This document shows, piece after piece, positions 13,083-23,755 of a stretch of 64,000 bases of DNA. The notes beneath the pieces are model-generated. The model saw only the letters and a program-made list of their open reading frames with translations, ran no database searches and had not been told where the DNA came from. Each line of letters begins with the position of its first letter. Position 1 is the first letter of the stretch. Source of the stretch: Atherinomorus stipes (taxonomy: Eukaryota; Chordata; Actinopteri; Atheriniformes; Atherinidae); the NCBI GenBank assembly GCA_023101725.1, contig JALJCO010003910.1:265166-329165 (forward strand), in the 5' to 3' direction. Position numbers and translations under genes: made by a program.

Positions 13083-13344
13083 TCCATTATAGTTTGATGG
13101 AGAAAACAAATATATATAGGGTGAATATGGGTAAAATGGGGAACTTTCTGAAAATGTAACCTCAACGTAAATTCTGATTATGAACCAAACATCCACGCCA
13201 TCCACACAGAACCTTTTTGTTTTAATCTCATGCTGCCCTATGATGAGCTCAATGGTGATTTTTAGTGACAGAAGTAAACACATTGAAGATTAAGCTTAAC
13301 TGTCCCAGTTTAACCAGACACACCTTATATATCAACATGATATT

Positions 13345-13510
13345 AACTTTTTTTAAAAAAAAAAAAAAATATATATTAAAATAAGAAAAAAATAATTAAT
13401 AAATGAAGAAGAAAAATTAAATTAAAAAAAAAAAAGAAAAAAAAAAAAAACAAAGAGAGGTTTTGAGGGGGGGGGAGGGAAGGAAAAAAAATAAAAAAAT
13501 TATAATAAGC
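13345..13510. repeat. A-rich low-complexity tract
   Basis: Runs of A, AT and a G9 patch (13468-13476) between 13345 and 13510. No coding capacity; the F-rich minus frames are artefacts. Confidence 0.85.
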
Positions 13511-13537
13511 CTGAAAATAAATATAAAATAAATTTTA

Positions 13538-14584
13538 ACAGGTTTGACAATCGCATTATGTTTACATCTACAAGCCAATACACACCGCCATTGCGGGTTG
13601 CCAAATGTGATCTCTGTGTAGCAATAGTATGTTGGGTACATTGTTGCCATCTTAGCAACTTTGTCGCTATATTTAGCGACTTTTCAGACCCCTCTAGCAA
13701 CTTATTTTCAAAAAAGCAGCTAGCGACAAATCTAGCAACTTTTTCTGGTGTTCATGGAGACAGATAAAGTTTATATCACTCCACCCATTCATCAGGTGCT
13801 CCCTGCTGTCGGCCCCTCCCTCCCTGTTTCCCAGCACTCACTCACTGTTCACGCTGTCCCTTTGCAAGCAGCAGCCCTTCTGAGCTGCTGTGAGATGGCC
13901 ACGCCTCCTCATCTAGATTATTTCCCATGATGCCTTGTGGTACAACTGGGTCTTCTTTGCACCATGACTCAAATGTGTATGTCACCCCTTCAGTACCCTT
14001 GTGAATCGAGAGCTTGACGTGTCAAACAATAGTCAGATGGGGGACCATTGTTTGGTATTGCACATGCACAACTGTGGTTGGCTGTCGCCATGATTTCATT
14101 TAGCAACTTCTAGCAACTCATGGTCCAGCCAATAGCAGTTTCTCTCCCTGAAGAGTTGGCAATAGTGGTTGGGCACAGTTAGGCTGGCACAGGGGGAAAC
14201 AGTGGAGTCAGCAAGTCAAGCAGCTGCTTTAGATTCCCTGATATATTGTTATTAGTCTCAGAAGAGGGGTGACATGAAAAACTGAAGTGAATTTAGGTGA
14301 AGCCTACACTAGCTGGACCCATATAAATGTTTTCCACGGCATCAAAACACGGAAATGGCGACTTTCCTCCTGGATCGGTAAGCTAACTGGTTTGCTAACA
14401 TGGCTAACATTAGTTGTCAGTTATAAACTCCTCTGCGTTACTTGTTGGACATGCTGCAGACTGTTGGTCAAATGCCATATCGGCAATGAGCCTGGCAACC
14501 AAACAGCTGTTGTTTTTCTGCTGTTGCAACTACAACCTAGACACACGTGATGTCGCTGTTCTGTCCGTGTTCCATGTTCAACCT
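13538..14584 (+). mobile_element. TTAA-flanked MITE, family B, copy 1, interrupted
   Basis: Matches family B copy 2 (16439-17063) in inverted orientation. Shared landmarks are the segment ending GTTCCATGTTCAACCT just before TTAA (14585-14588), the ACACACGTGATGTCGCTGTT block, the GACATGCTGCAGACTGTTGG block, and near the left edge ACAGGTT followed by ATTATGTTTAC. Between 13629 and 14158 it carries sequence absent from copy 2, annotated separately as a hAT-like insertion. Frames such as 14287-14550 plus and 14421-14666 minus lie inside this repeat and are not genes. The extreme left terminus seems lost. Confidence 0.6.
13629..14158. mobile_element. hAT-like insertion in MITE B, 8-bp target duplication
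   Basis: Flanked by the exact 8-bp direct repeat GCAATAGT (13621-13628 and 14159-14166). Sister copy 2 runs through the corresponding position without the 530-bp segment (near 16860), although it also lacks a few bases there. The insert has repeated TAGCAACTT/TAGCGACTT words near the left side (13650-13740). An 8-bp duplication fits the hAT superfamily. Terminal inverted repeats are short and unclear, so superfamily is inference. Confidence 0.55.
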
Positions 14585-14588
14585 TTAA

Positions 14589-15633
14589 CAATTGTTTTAA
14601 ATCACTTCTAATTTTCAAAGCATTACATGCTTCTTTTCTTTGGGACCTCCTGACTTCAGATTCCAAAATACTCAGTACCTTTGACTGTGCATGTTCTAAA
14701 GGGAAATTTTAAGACAAAACATTTTTTTTCCCAAGTAACTAAAATCAGTTTAGCTGTCTAGTCCGAGCCAGTTTAGGAGCTTGAGTTTTAACAAACAGCA
14801 TGTGTGAGCAAGTTAGAAATGACAGTGGTATCATGTGAAACTTTACCCAGGTTCATTGTTGGACTCTTATTTAAACTTTTATGCTGATTCATCATTTTGT
14901 GTGTTTATTCTCTAACAGGCCACAGGTACAAGTTATTGTGTAGCTCATAAGAAGCAGTGCAGTTTGTGCAGAAAACATAGTGTGTTTGAGCAGTTTTCCT
15001 TGTTTTTCTTTCAGAGCTGGTCCTAACACAAGCATAATAACAAGCCAAGAAAAATAATTTCCCACTGCCAGCAGTACTGTATTTACCCGCAGTGCTCAGA
15101 GGTTGGCAAAAACACAGATTGCGAATTAATGTCAATTAACCACAACAACCTCCCACATGACATGGCATTACAATTTATCCTGCTGGCTGTGCTGGACTAT
15201 GGTTTCTGATAGTCATGACTTTAAGGCTAGTTTATTATTTTTAATAGAACAAACATGTCAGTCCACACTGGAGGATTCAAAATGAGGTGCCAGCTCTTGT
15301 GCAGACTGGCAAAAATCGATCAGTCTCTTCTCTTTTTGCCCTGGAGTTGTTGATGTCAGTTTCAGAGCCTCCATGTGAAATGTTACAGTCAGTAAACATG
15401 TGTTTTTATAAAGAGTGTTGTCTTGTACACATTCTTTCAGCCCCCAAGTGCAGCGCACTTTTGAAAATTGAAGTTCATCTGGGTATTATGCTCCCATTGA
15501 TGCAAATCAGATTAGAGCAAATAAATACTTACAACTACTGCAGTTGTTTGACGTTGGATTGAGCACTGAAAACACCCATTTCACCCAAGAGCTAAATAAT
15601 AGCAGGTGTAAAACAGACTTAAATCACAAAGTC
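14589..15633. other. unassigned DNA, no gene recognised
   Basis: No recognisable gene or repeat. Frames at 14905-15135 minus and 15287-15562 plus show no domain. Confidence 0.4.
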
Positions 15634-15676
15634 TTAAAGGTACACTGTGTAAAAAAAAAAAATCAAAGGTCAATGG

Positions 15677-15678
<2 letters not shown>

Positions 15679-15735
<57 letters not shown>
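15679..15735. repeat. (TA)n microsatellite inside MITE A
   Basis: About 28 TA units near the left end of MITE A copy 3; absent from copies 1 and 2, so expanded after this copy formed. Confidence 0.95.
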
Positions 15736-15737
<2 letters not shown>

Positions 15738-16008
15738 CCAAAACTGTTTCCATTGATGTGTAATTGCTTCACTAAAATAGCTGTTATATGTTTGTTTTCT
15801 TAGAATGAGTCATTTATATCTACCTACTGCGGGGGCACAGACATAGAGACTGCCATATTTGTGCCGCAATTTTTAGTATGGTTTCCCTAAATGGACAAAA
15901 CAATATGAGTGAAGTGAGCACCCCCTGAACTTTAAAAGGGCTGTATCAGCTTCGTTTAATGGGAGTTAGAGCTCTGTTTGGGATAAGTAACACCTTGAAA
16001 GACATTAA

Positions 16009-17295
16009 GGGCCGGATCTACTAAGGTCCAAACTTGTGTGTAGTAATTTGCCTGTACAATCAAGAATTTTGGGTGAGGGGCTGGATTTGCGGGTGATTTA
16101 CAAAGAATGATCGCGCAACTGACAGTGGGTGCAAATGTGTTGGAAACGCCCCTATATAAGTAAGGTTTTTGCGTGTTTGGAGGTTTACAGCAAGGTGAAT
16201 TGCGAGAGATGACAGCACAAAAGGAAATAAGACCCACAGAGAGAGATAATAGTGGAGGAGGGAAATTACTTAAAACAAGTATGATAAATATAAAAATTTA
16301 AATAACACAACAGGTATCTGTGCAGAGTCTCAGAAATGGCCAGTTAGTGAGGACATGGATCACGAGTTGCTGAACAAATGAAAGTGTGTGCAGCTCCGAC
16401 ATGGTCTCTATGGCTACATTTACACTGCCAGGTCTTAAAGGTTGAATATGGAATACAGACAGAACAGCAACATCACGTGTGTCTAGGTTGTAGTTGCAAC
16501 AGCAGAAAAATAACTCCAGCCGCTGGGATGATAGGCTCGCTGCCGATACGCAGGTGACCAACAGTCTGCAGCATGTCCAATAAGTAACGTAGAGGAGTTT
16601 ATAACTGACAGCTAACACTAGCCATGTTAGCAAACAAGTTAGCTTACCGATCCCGGAGAAAAGTCGCCATTTCCATGTTTTGACGCCGTGGAAAACGTTT
16701 ATGTGGGTCCATTTGTTGTAGTCTTCACTAAATTTACTCCAGGTTTTGCTCTTCTCAGGTCACTCCTCCTCAGAAACAGATAACAATATCTCCAGGACTC
16801 TGAAGCAGCTGCTTCACTCGCTGTATCCACTGTTTTCCCCCCGTACCAGCCTAACTGTGCCCACACAGAGATCGTATTGCATTGTAGACGTAAACATAAT
16901 CCCATTATGGAACCTGTAAAAAAATATTTTTTATAATTATTTTCAGGCTAAATATATTTTTTCAAGGAAATGTACTTTCATTCTGTACACCCCCAAACAA
17001 CCTGTGGAGGTATTTTTTTTTTTTTAAATATAGCTTTTAATAAAAATGTTCCATATTCAACCTTTAATATGTTTGCATTTTCTCCTCCCATCTCATGCAA
17101 AATTGTGTGTAAACGCCCACTATTGCATATTCATTGGAGCAGAAGTACTATTTGGGTAAGATGTGCTATTTTGCACATTTTAAAGACCAAACCCTTTTAG
17201 CATGATGTTTGTAGATCAGTTTGTACAGGTTTTTTTTTGCATGTGCAATGAGATAGCTCACGTTTATACATGCAAAGCTTTGATAGATCCAGCCC
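16009..17295 (+). mobile_element. PIF/Harbinger-like non-autonomous element
   Basis: Terminal inverted repeats: left GGGCCGGATCTACTAAGG, right (reverse complement) GGGCTGGATCTATCAAAG. It is flanked by TAA on both sides (16006-16008 and 17296-17298); a 3-bp T(A/T)A duplication is the hallmark of PIF/Harbinger. The inverted MITE A copy 2 around 4775 shows the unoccupied site with a single TAA. Removing MITE B (16439-17063) leaves an original element of about 660 bp. Related ends occur at 19934 and 20159. No transposase frame is present; it would depend on a partner element elsewhere. Confidence 0.75.
16439..17063 (-). mobile_element. MITE family B, copy 2, nested inside the Harbinger-like element
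   Basis: Both ends are inverted copies of AGGTTGAATATGGAA, with TTAA immediately outside (16435-16438 and 17064-17067). It is 625 bp and the inverted counterpart of 13538-14584. The surrounding Harbinger-like sequence resumes on either side (CTGCCAGGTC before, TATGTTTGC after). Minus frames at 16298-16633 and 16699-16905 are shadows of this repeat. TTAA duplication suggests a piggyBac or Kolobok type, but no transposase is seen. Confidence 0.75.
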
Positions 17296-17525
17296 TAAAA
17301 GTAGTACTTACAGTACAGTCATACTGTAGTTACACATGAGACCACTGGATCCACTTACAGATGAAAACATCTTTATGTCTGGGAGAATTTTGGTCACTAA
17401 CACCCACCATACATTCACAACAGTGCTTGGAATATAAGGTCATTTGAAAGAATGACCTTTTATTTTCTTTCAAGTACCCATCTTGACCACTAGATGTTAG
17501 TAATTCTTACATACTGTATCTTTAA

Positions 17526-18385
17526 GGTTCAAGGCACAAGCTCAGTTGAATTTACAGTCCTTAATTAGCAACAGTGTTTGGTCATGAATTGTGCACATGT
17601 GCAAATAAAATAATAATAATAATAAAAACAGTTGTGTTTTATGTGTGTTTCTGATTGGTATATGCTACAGGGCCAGCAGCTAGCTGTTTGTTTTCTCTCT
17701 CTGGGGTATCGTGTCCGCTAGCTGCTAACCTACAATGCATTCAACCTATACACATGCAGTGGCTGAGCTTGTTTTGGTTCTTGTTTAAAAAATAAGTTTT
17801 GCTTTGATGTTACTGAGATAAATTTATAAGTAAAATATGAAAGACCTGTTTTTTGTGATAATTAAACATATTTCTATATTGTGTTTAACGTTGTTCGAAG
17901 AACTTGCATTGTCAAGATTACCTTTATCTCAAGACTGTGAAGTTGGAGTTTCTGTACTTCCAACTTCACAGAAACTCAGGATTTATTTATGTATTTATTT
18001 GTGCATGCAAAATAAATATTTCAACAATTTTTCCCCCCCATAAATTCAGACTCCTGCTATGCTTATTTAATGTCAAGCAGAAAGGAGACATTTAATCTTG
18101 AGCAAACAGGCTTACATGTCAGCTTGCTTTACTAGTTTTCATATCATAATTACATCTGAACATCTGAGCTCTTCCACAGTTGAGAAATCTGTTACACTCA
18201 GCTGCACTCATTGCAATCCTTAAGCTTATATCCACATAATGATGCTTATCAATGATACACAATATTTAAACAATGGCTCCAAGCTATAAAAGGTTGCATT
18301 TCATATGTTAAAGTTAATTGTGCCATATTCTGCATGACTAGGGAGCTTTAGCGTTGGGTATTGGTTAGTTCAACCATGCTATATA
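17526..18385. other. unassigned DNA with a folded motif
   Basis: The first 165 bp resemble the left part of MITE A copy 2 (GTTGTGTTT...CTGATTGG). The rest shows no gene. The interleaved inverted repeats at 17936-17977 are listed separately. Confidence 0.4.
17936..17977. repeat. interleaved inverted repeats (pseudoknot-capable)
   Basis: TGTGAAGTTGG (17936-17946) is complementary to CCAACTTCACA (17960-17970), and GAGTTTCTGT (17946-17955) is complementary to ACAGAAACTC (17968-17977). The order is stem 1, stem 2, stem 1', stem 2', which is the H-type pseudoknot topology. The arms overlap slightly, so stems of about 8 bp each could coexist in RNA. The same arrangement can arise by a template-switch mutation; function is unknown. 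Confidence 0.6.
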
Positions 18386-18388
18386 CTG

Positions 18389-18414
18389 TATATATATATA
18401 TATATATATATACC

Positions 18415-18453
<39 letters not shown>
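18389..18453. repeat. (TA)n(TG)n(TA)n compound microsatellite
   Basis: Two TA blocks separated by a short TG block. Confidence 0.95.
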
Positions 18454-18456
<3 letters not shown>

Positions 18457-18998
18457 TTTCTTACTGTTTGAAAAACCAATGACTATGCGTCTATACAGTT
18501 TGTTTGTTACCTGTTAATGTTTTGGTGATGATATTCTGTGTTAAAGTTGTCTGCCAGTTTCATGGAAAGTGACCAACTCGTCTTCAGTCTTTTTTTTTTT
18601 TTTTTTAGTAGTGCTGCTGATTTAATGCATGTGTCACAAGGATTGCCTGTGGTCAGGAAGTCTCTCTTCCTCTTTTTCCCCATTTTTCTTTATCCTGCTC
18701 TGAGAGTGCTTAATTACAGAAGTGTACAAGACTCCTCACTCACCACCTCCATATATAGTCGCTTCCACCACATGGTTTTAGATCATGAGCTGAATAACAC
18801 AGTTGCAGCAAAATCTAGCAAAGTTTGTATTTTGGGGATGCTTATGTCGTTTCTCTGGTGCACATAAGTCTTATGGAACCACTCTAACCAAACCCTGGAA
18901 CTTCCTGTTACACCAGTCAAGCCTGGATTTAAAGTCAACAATAACAAGCATCGCCAACCCCCAAAGGCATGCAAATAAACACCACAGCAAGCCACACC
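18454..18998. other. unassigned DNA
   Basis: No gene recognised. A T run at 18590-18606 followed by AGTAG is superficially like a splice acceptor, but no convincing coding sequence follows. Confidence 0.35.
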
Positions 18999-19002
18999 AA
19001 GG

Positions 19003-19250
19003 TCCTGATTTATTGAGATGTGCAAATTAGGATGGGGTTGCAAATCAGAAATTGTGCCATTGGGAGTGTGCAGTTTTCATCTTCCTTTGTACACTTTCTT
19101 CTTCTGCCAGGGGCTGCACAACATCTGTGCCTCCTCTGCAGACCAACAACCATAGCCATGTCAGGAACGAGATTTAGGATGTGCTTTTTTCTGTGGTAAA
19201 TTATGGTGCAGTCAGCGGTAAAGTGCTGCTGCAAAGCTTTCTAAATCAGG
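19003..19250. mobile_element. small Harbinger-like MITE candidate
   Basis: The left side GGTCCTGATTTATTGAG and the right side (reverse complement GGACACCTGATTTAGAAAGC) are imperfect inverted repeats sharing CCTGATTTA. The same word opens the Harbinger-like end at 20159 (GGCCCTGATTTACAAAG). No target duplication is clear. Length is about 248 bp; low to moderate confidence. Confidence 0.4.
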
Positions 19251-19745
19251 TGTCCGTGATTCATTTAACCATTCCTTCCCCAAACAACAAAGGACAGTTT
19301 GCGTCAGTCACCAAGCCATGATGAATCAAGGCTCAAACTTCGCCAAGCCCTGGGGAAAAATTAGAGGAGTCTGCTTCTGGTTCCAAAATCCATTTCTTTT
19401 TCTTTTACAGTATTTGCTTATCAGATCAGCATCTTGGTTACAAGTCCTGCCTCGCGTGGTGCCAGTGACGCTGGTCAAAGACTTAGAGGTTCATTCAAGC
19501 AGAGAACAGAAATAATGGAGTCATTTTTTGAGCTTTACAAGGATCCAAAATATTCTCCCAATATTGAACATGCATCACCCTTTGAAAAAATATCATATCC
19601 CATCACCCATAATACGGTATGTTGCAGTAGACTGTCTTTGTTTTACATCTTTCTGGTGGGACAGATTAAAGCAAACTGCATATGTTTCCAACCTTAAACG
19701 AGTTAGAATTACTGATAGCCAGTGGAAAGGATGAGCATAGAATTT
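19251..19745. other. unassigned DNA
   Basis: No supportable gene; overlapping short frames at 19318-19734 have no domain. Confidence 0.35.
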
Positions 19746-19759
19746 GCTTCAAATGCCAA

Positions 19760-19932
19760 CCACAGTTTTGAATGGATGATGGCTGTCAGTGGCCAAAATT
19801 CTTTGATGTTTTATCTGCAAGTAGGTTCAGTGGTGACTGCAATACAGGCATTGATCCCCAAAGGTTCTCTAGCATCTATCAAACAAAGCTAATATTAAAG
19901 TTTTAAAGCTCACAGTTCTCACTTCATACACA
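19760..19932 (+). mobile_element. MITE family A fragment, copy 4
   Basis: Matches 4675-4890: a GGATGATGGCTGTCAGTGG stretch, then AAAATTCT, then a GGTTCAGTGG block, ATCAAACAAAGCT and TTCTCACTTCA. It stops abruptly at 19932 where a Harbinger-like end begins, so it is a second MITE A copy struck by that family. Confidence 0.55.
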
Positions 19933-19933
19933 T

Positions 19934-20105
19934 AGGGCTGGATCTATCAAAGATTTCCATGTATAACAACCTGATCTACTAACAGCGTGCTGAAAGGGTT
20001 CAGTCTTTCAAACATGCTAAAAAGAGCCTTTTATCCATTTAGTACTTCTGCTACAATGAATATGTAATATGGGGCTTTGATTTTGTTCAACACTGCACCT
20101 TTAAA
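19934..20105 (-). mobile_element. Harbinger-like element end (inverted)
   Basis: Begins AGGGCTGGATCTATCAAAG and for about 150 bp is the inverted counterpart of the right end of the element at 16009-17295 (shared TGATCTAC, AAAGGGTT, TAGTACTTCTGCT, CAATGAATATG). The remainder of the element is not contiguous. Confidence 0.55.
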
Positions 20106-20158
20106 GTGCCACTAGCATGGAATTCCCGGTGACTTTTGGTCCCTTTTTAGTCAGACTC

Positions 20159-20640
20159 TAAGGCCCTGATTTACAAAGAATCCAAGTAGAGACAGCTAAT
20201 TTCTTTGCCGCGCAGATAAATAGTGTGCGTTGTCTCTTTAGCGTTTATGGGTGATCTAGAAAGATTACACACGCAATCTGTAACAGGCGCAAACAGCAGG
20301 ATTTAAATAAGGATTTAGAGTGGGCTATTGCTGTGCCATGGAAAGTTCAGAAGAGCATGTGATAAACGCAAAATCAAATTCAACCTGATAAAGGGATATT
20401 AGTTCCAGAGATATAATATGAGGCAAATAAAAAGCAGAAGATAAATATAATAGCTATAAATAAAAAAAATGTAGCAGGTTTCCCTGTGAGTCGTAAGAAG
20501 GGGCCAGTTTATAAAGACATGGATAAGGAGACGCTATTGAGGATGGTCTGATATTACGCACGCAGTGCGCTCTCTTTGGCACAATGCCAGGTACTGGACC
20601 TGCGTAATTGCCCCCCACCCCACGCAAAACTCAGTAAAAA
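20159..20640 (+). mobile_element. Harbinger-like element, left-end homolog
   Basis: Begins GGCCCTGATTTACAAAG and shares its order of landmarks with the left half of 16009-17295: GGTGAT...GAAAGA, a CAGGCGCAAA block, GGCCAGTTT then GACATGGAT, a CGCACGCAG block and ATGCCAGGT. It ends near a C-rich patch (20610-20622). No matching right terminus was found. It may derive from the same family, and together with 19934 could be one rearranged element. Confidence 0.45.
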
Positions 20641-21123
20641 ATAGTATCAGTGGTTTGTGCTACGTTACTGTTTATTTTTGTTTATTTTTAGTTTGTTTTC
20701 TGAGAAGTGGGGGCCAACTTCATGCAGGACAGTAACCTCTGAGGAGCGGCAGGAGTTGCTGCGGTCTGGAGAGGACGAGTGCACAAGAGTTGATCTTAAT
20801 TTAAAAATATGCCATTGGCCAAAAAAATAAAATAAAATAAAAAGACATAATTAATGTCAGCTTTAACTAGCCTACCATTATCCTAGAGCTGCAGATGTTC
20901 TGATTCATCTGTCTAGAATAACCTGTATTAAACAGTGATGTTGATTATTATTAATTAAATAATGAAAAATTGACATGTCGCCTGCACACCTAATGAGAAA
21001 TTATTTTGCTTCAATGCTGCATGTCTGCAGTCCTGTAGGCAGCATTTTTTTCAGCCATCAGTGCATAAAGCTGCCAGTTAACACCTGCTTTTCAGACGTG
21101 CTAAATTACACGTAATTTTTTGC

Positions 21124-21154
<31 letters not shown>

Positions 21155-22330
21155 GTGCGCACCAAAGCTGAGGTAGAGGGAAGGAGGGAGGGAGGGAAGA
21201 GTAGGGAGACGTTTCTGCCTTATGTTTCTGCAAAATATTATGCTGTGAAACAAACTTCTTGTGGCTTATTCAGCTAATTATTTTGCCCCCAAAACTCTTT
21301 TCTCAGTGTTGTATTTGTTGTTTCATAGAAGTAAACAGCTGTTCAGATGATGAAGGTGTTACTAAAGTAAAAAAAATATTGGCATCAAAGACACTTTTCC
21401 ACTTGAAGCGGACGATCGCATTCAAAGGTAGTTTTCTCAGTTTTTTGATCAGAAACAGGCATTTTCGCTGCAACAAAGCCATGTTCTACTGCAGATTGCT
21501 AAAGAATGGAAAAAGCTAGAAACAAATGGTTTTTTTCTGATAAAAGAAGAGAGTCTAAGCTTTCCTTTGGTACATTCAGTGTTTGTATTGGCATAGTACA
21601 CAATATTCTGTGGATCTCCCAAAATCAATGAAAATGCTTAAAAATCCTGGCAATATGGAGCGCTCTGCTCGGAAAAGGTCTGGCAGTCAATGAGTTAATA
21701 TCGGTCAGGCACATTCCTGCAGAAATGAAATCCATTCACAAGCTTTTCAGTGGGGAGGACAAAAAGATTGGTATTGTCCTTTGTACACCAGGTTCAGAGC
21801 AGTTCCGATGTCAACTGGATGCCATACTGTCGGTTTGTTGTCGTAGGTCTCAGAGGGGGGGACTTGGAGAATGTAGTTCGGGGAGGGAGGTAATTGGCTG
21901 AAAGTCAGTGGCGTCATATGCTGCACTAGGAGTAAATATGCCGAACTGCCAATTTGTGAATGCTAATTTTGCTATGTAGGCAGACACACCCAGGGAAAAA
22001 GGAAGCACTAATCTATCATTTAACCCCTTAGGGGACATAGGCAGGCTGGGGAAACTAAAACATATGATCAAAAAGTACTTGAACCTCAAAAAAATACAAA
22101 TTTCATCCCAGGGGCGCTTTTAGACTGTGTACCTCTGACTGATTTGATGGTGCTACACTTTGCAATTGTTAGGGGCTGCCAAACCAAACGTCCGTGGTGC
22201 TACTTTAACGTATTTAGGGGTCCAAGCCCGCGGTCAGTCTTGAGTGACGTGATCATTATATACGTGATATATTATATTATATTATATAATTATTATTATA
22301 TGTAATTATATCTACTAGATACAATATATA
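20641..22330. other. unassigned DNA including a long G run
   Basis: No gene recognised. Frames at 21259-21519 plus and 21850-22089 minus have no domain. Confidence 0.4.
21124..21152 (+). repeat. homopolymer of 29 G
   Basis: Twenty-nine consecutive G on the plus strand, followed by ACGTGCGCACC and a GGGA-rich stretch (21176-21205). Uninterrupted G runs of this length readily form G-quadruplex and are prone to sequencing error. Confidence 0.95.
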
Positions 22331-22334
22331 AATA

Positions 22335-22335
<1 letters not shown>

Positions 22336-22366
<31 letters not shown>
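22336..22366. repeat. (TA)n microsatellite in AT-rich zone
   Basis: About 15 TA units inside a wholly A/T stretch (22255-22395). Confidence 0.9.
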
Positions 22367-22371
<5 letters not shown>

Positions 22372-22661
22372 TTCTATTTATTTATTTTTTTAAGTTCTGG
22401 AATGCGCTGCTAGGTGGCTGCAGTTTGTAACAGCTCTCCCTTAGCTTTTGTATTTTTTTCAAATATAGATGTCTATTTTATTGACATTACTTGTAAGATT
22501 AGGTTTTTCTGGGAGGATTTTTTATGCTGGTTTTGAAGGCTGTACAATTCAGGAGATTTTTCCACATATATTTGGCTTTTTTCACTACTTGTTATGATGT
22601 GTATTCATAGCAAGGGAAAAATTGTTTACATAAATAACAAGTCAAATCCCAGTGGAGTTAA

Positions 22662-23074
22662 AGACACACCAACATTCATTATGCGCATTTTCGAGCCGTC
22701 AGTGCCCAGAGCCGTCCCGGGGCTCAGAAACAGCACTATGTAAGATTCCCATCCGGGACGCAACCGTGACGTTGCAGCCAACTATTGGTTGCAGCAACGC
22801 GTCACTCACTAGCAACCGGATGTAAACCAGGTATCAACATCGCGGGTGTTTTGAATGCGCATCATGTCGAATTCGGTACAGAAACGCAAGGAAACATCAC
22901 CGGAGGAAGAGAGGAAAAGAAACAGAGGAAGGGACAGAACAAGAGTCAAGATAAGACTGTCTTTTACTGGCTGGAGTGAGCTAACAGTACAGGTACGAAC
23001 AAGATGGATGCTAGTTTAGCTGCCAATAGGGGGCGCGTCACTTAGAAAACAGCTGAAAGTTCCGTTGTGTGTCT
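22662..23074 (+). mobile_element. TTAA-flanked MITE, family C, copy 1
   Basis: Left end AGACACACCAAC after TTAA (22658-22661); right end reverse complement AGACACACAACGG before TTAA (23075-23078). It is 413 bp. It is the inverted counterpart of 43212-43635 over its length, including the stretches GGGTGTTTTGAATGC, AACGCAAGGAAAC, AGAGGAAAAGAAACAG and AAGATAAGACTGTC. Purine-rich frames (for example 22785-22979) occur in both copies but lack a domain. Confidence 0.75.
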
Positions 23075-23755
23075 TTAAGGAAAAAGACAAGAGGATGCAG
23101 GGCAGGGGTAAGGCAGAGAGAAAAATGGTGGAGATTTAAACCGTTTCTTCCAACTGTTGTGATGGGTAATGTGAGATCGCTAGCTAACAAGATGGACGAG
23201 CTTGAAGTGCTAACAAGGTCTCAGAAAGAGTACAGAGAATGCAGTATCATGTGTTTCACCAAGACATGGCTGCGCAAACACATCCCGGACTGTAATGCGT
23301 CTGTACACGGCTTCAAGACGGTCCGTGCAGACCGAAATGAACAGCTCAGCGGGAAGCGGAAGGGAGGCGGAATTGCAGTGCTGGTCAGTCAGCGTTGGTG
23401 CCATCCAGGACACGTCACTGTCAAGGAGAATATCTGCACAAGAGACATTGAACTGTTAGCTGTGAGTTTTCGCCCATATTATTTACCCAGAGAGTTTGCC
23501 TGTGTTATTCTAGTAGCGGTTTATATAATACCAGGTACTGCACCAGAGACAGCCTGTGATGTCATCAGCACTGTCGTGGCTAAACTACAAACACAGCATC
23601 CAAACTCTTTCATGGCGATCTCTGGAGACTTCAACAACGTTTCCCTCTCTGCTACGTTGCCAACTTTCCAGCAGTTTTTCAGCTGCTCCACCAGAGAAAA
23701 TATGTTGGACTTATTTTATGCAAATACAAAGAATGCATATTCTCACCATGACTGA
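23069..23755 (+). pseudogene. LINE endonuclease domain remnant
   Basis: AP-endonuclease-like frame of 228 codons. Motifs: MGNVRSLANKMDEL near residue 31, CFTKTWL (usually FTETWL) near 61, RKGGGIAVLV near 95, and SGDFNN near 185, equivalent to the catalytic GDFN box. In this family a GxSDHN(L/V) box should follow; here the sequence jumps from NMLDLFYANTKNAYSHHD to a stop, and the frame at 23700-23912 continues with NNKPWITSDLKKLLNIKK. The SDH catalytic segment is therefore missing, so the enzyme would not cleave DNA. The Glu to Lys change in FTKTWL would also remove a metal ligand. Confidence 0.75.

Larger units (their letters stand above)
15638..17521 (+). mobile_element. MITE family A, copy 3, host of a nested element
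   Basis: Begins AGGTACACTGTGTAA after TTAA (15634-15637) and ends ...CATACTGTATCT before TTAA (17522-17525); the ends are inverted repeats. The right end carries CACTAGATG and AGTAATTCTTA as in copy 1. The element is about 594 bp once the Harbinger-like insertion at 16009-17295 and its 3-bp duplication are discounted. An inverted match to 4560-5115 establishes the family. Sequence resembling the 4.5 kb copy continues past 17525 to about 17690, so the ancestral unit may be larger or rearranged. Confidence 0.65.

Noticed and set aside
16298..16905. Minus-strand frames of 111 and 68 codons, and similar frames at 14287-14666
   Set aside because: They match each other only because both lie in MITE B copies; no domain and many stops between copies.
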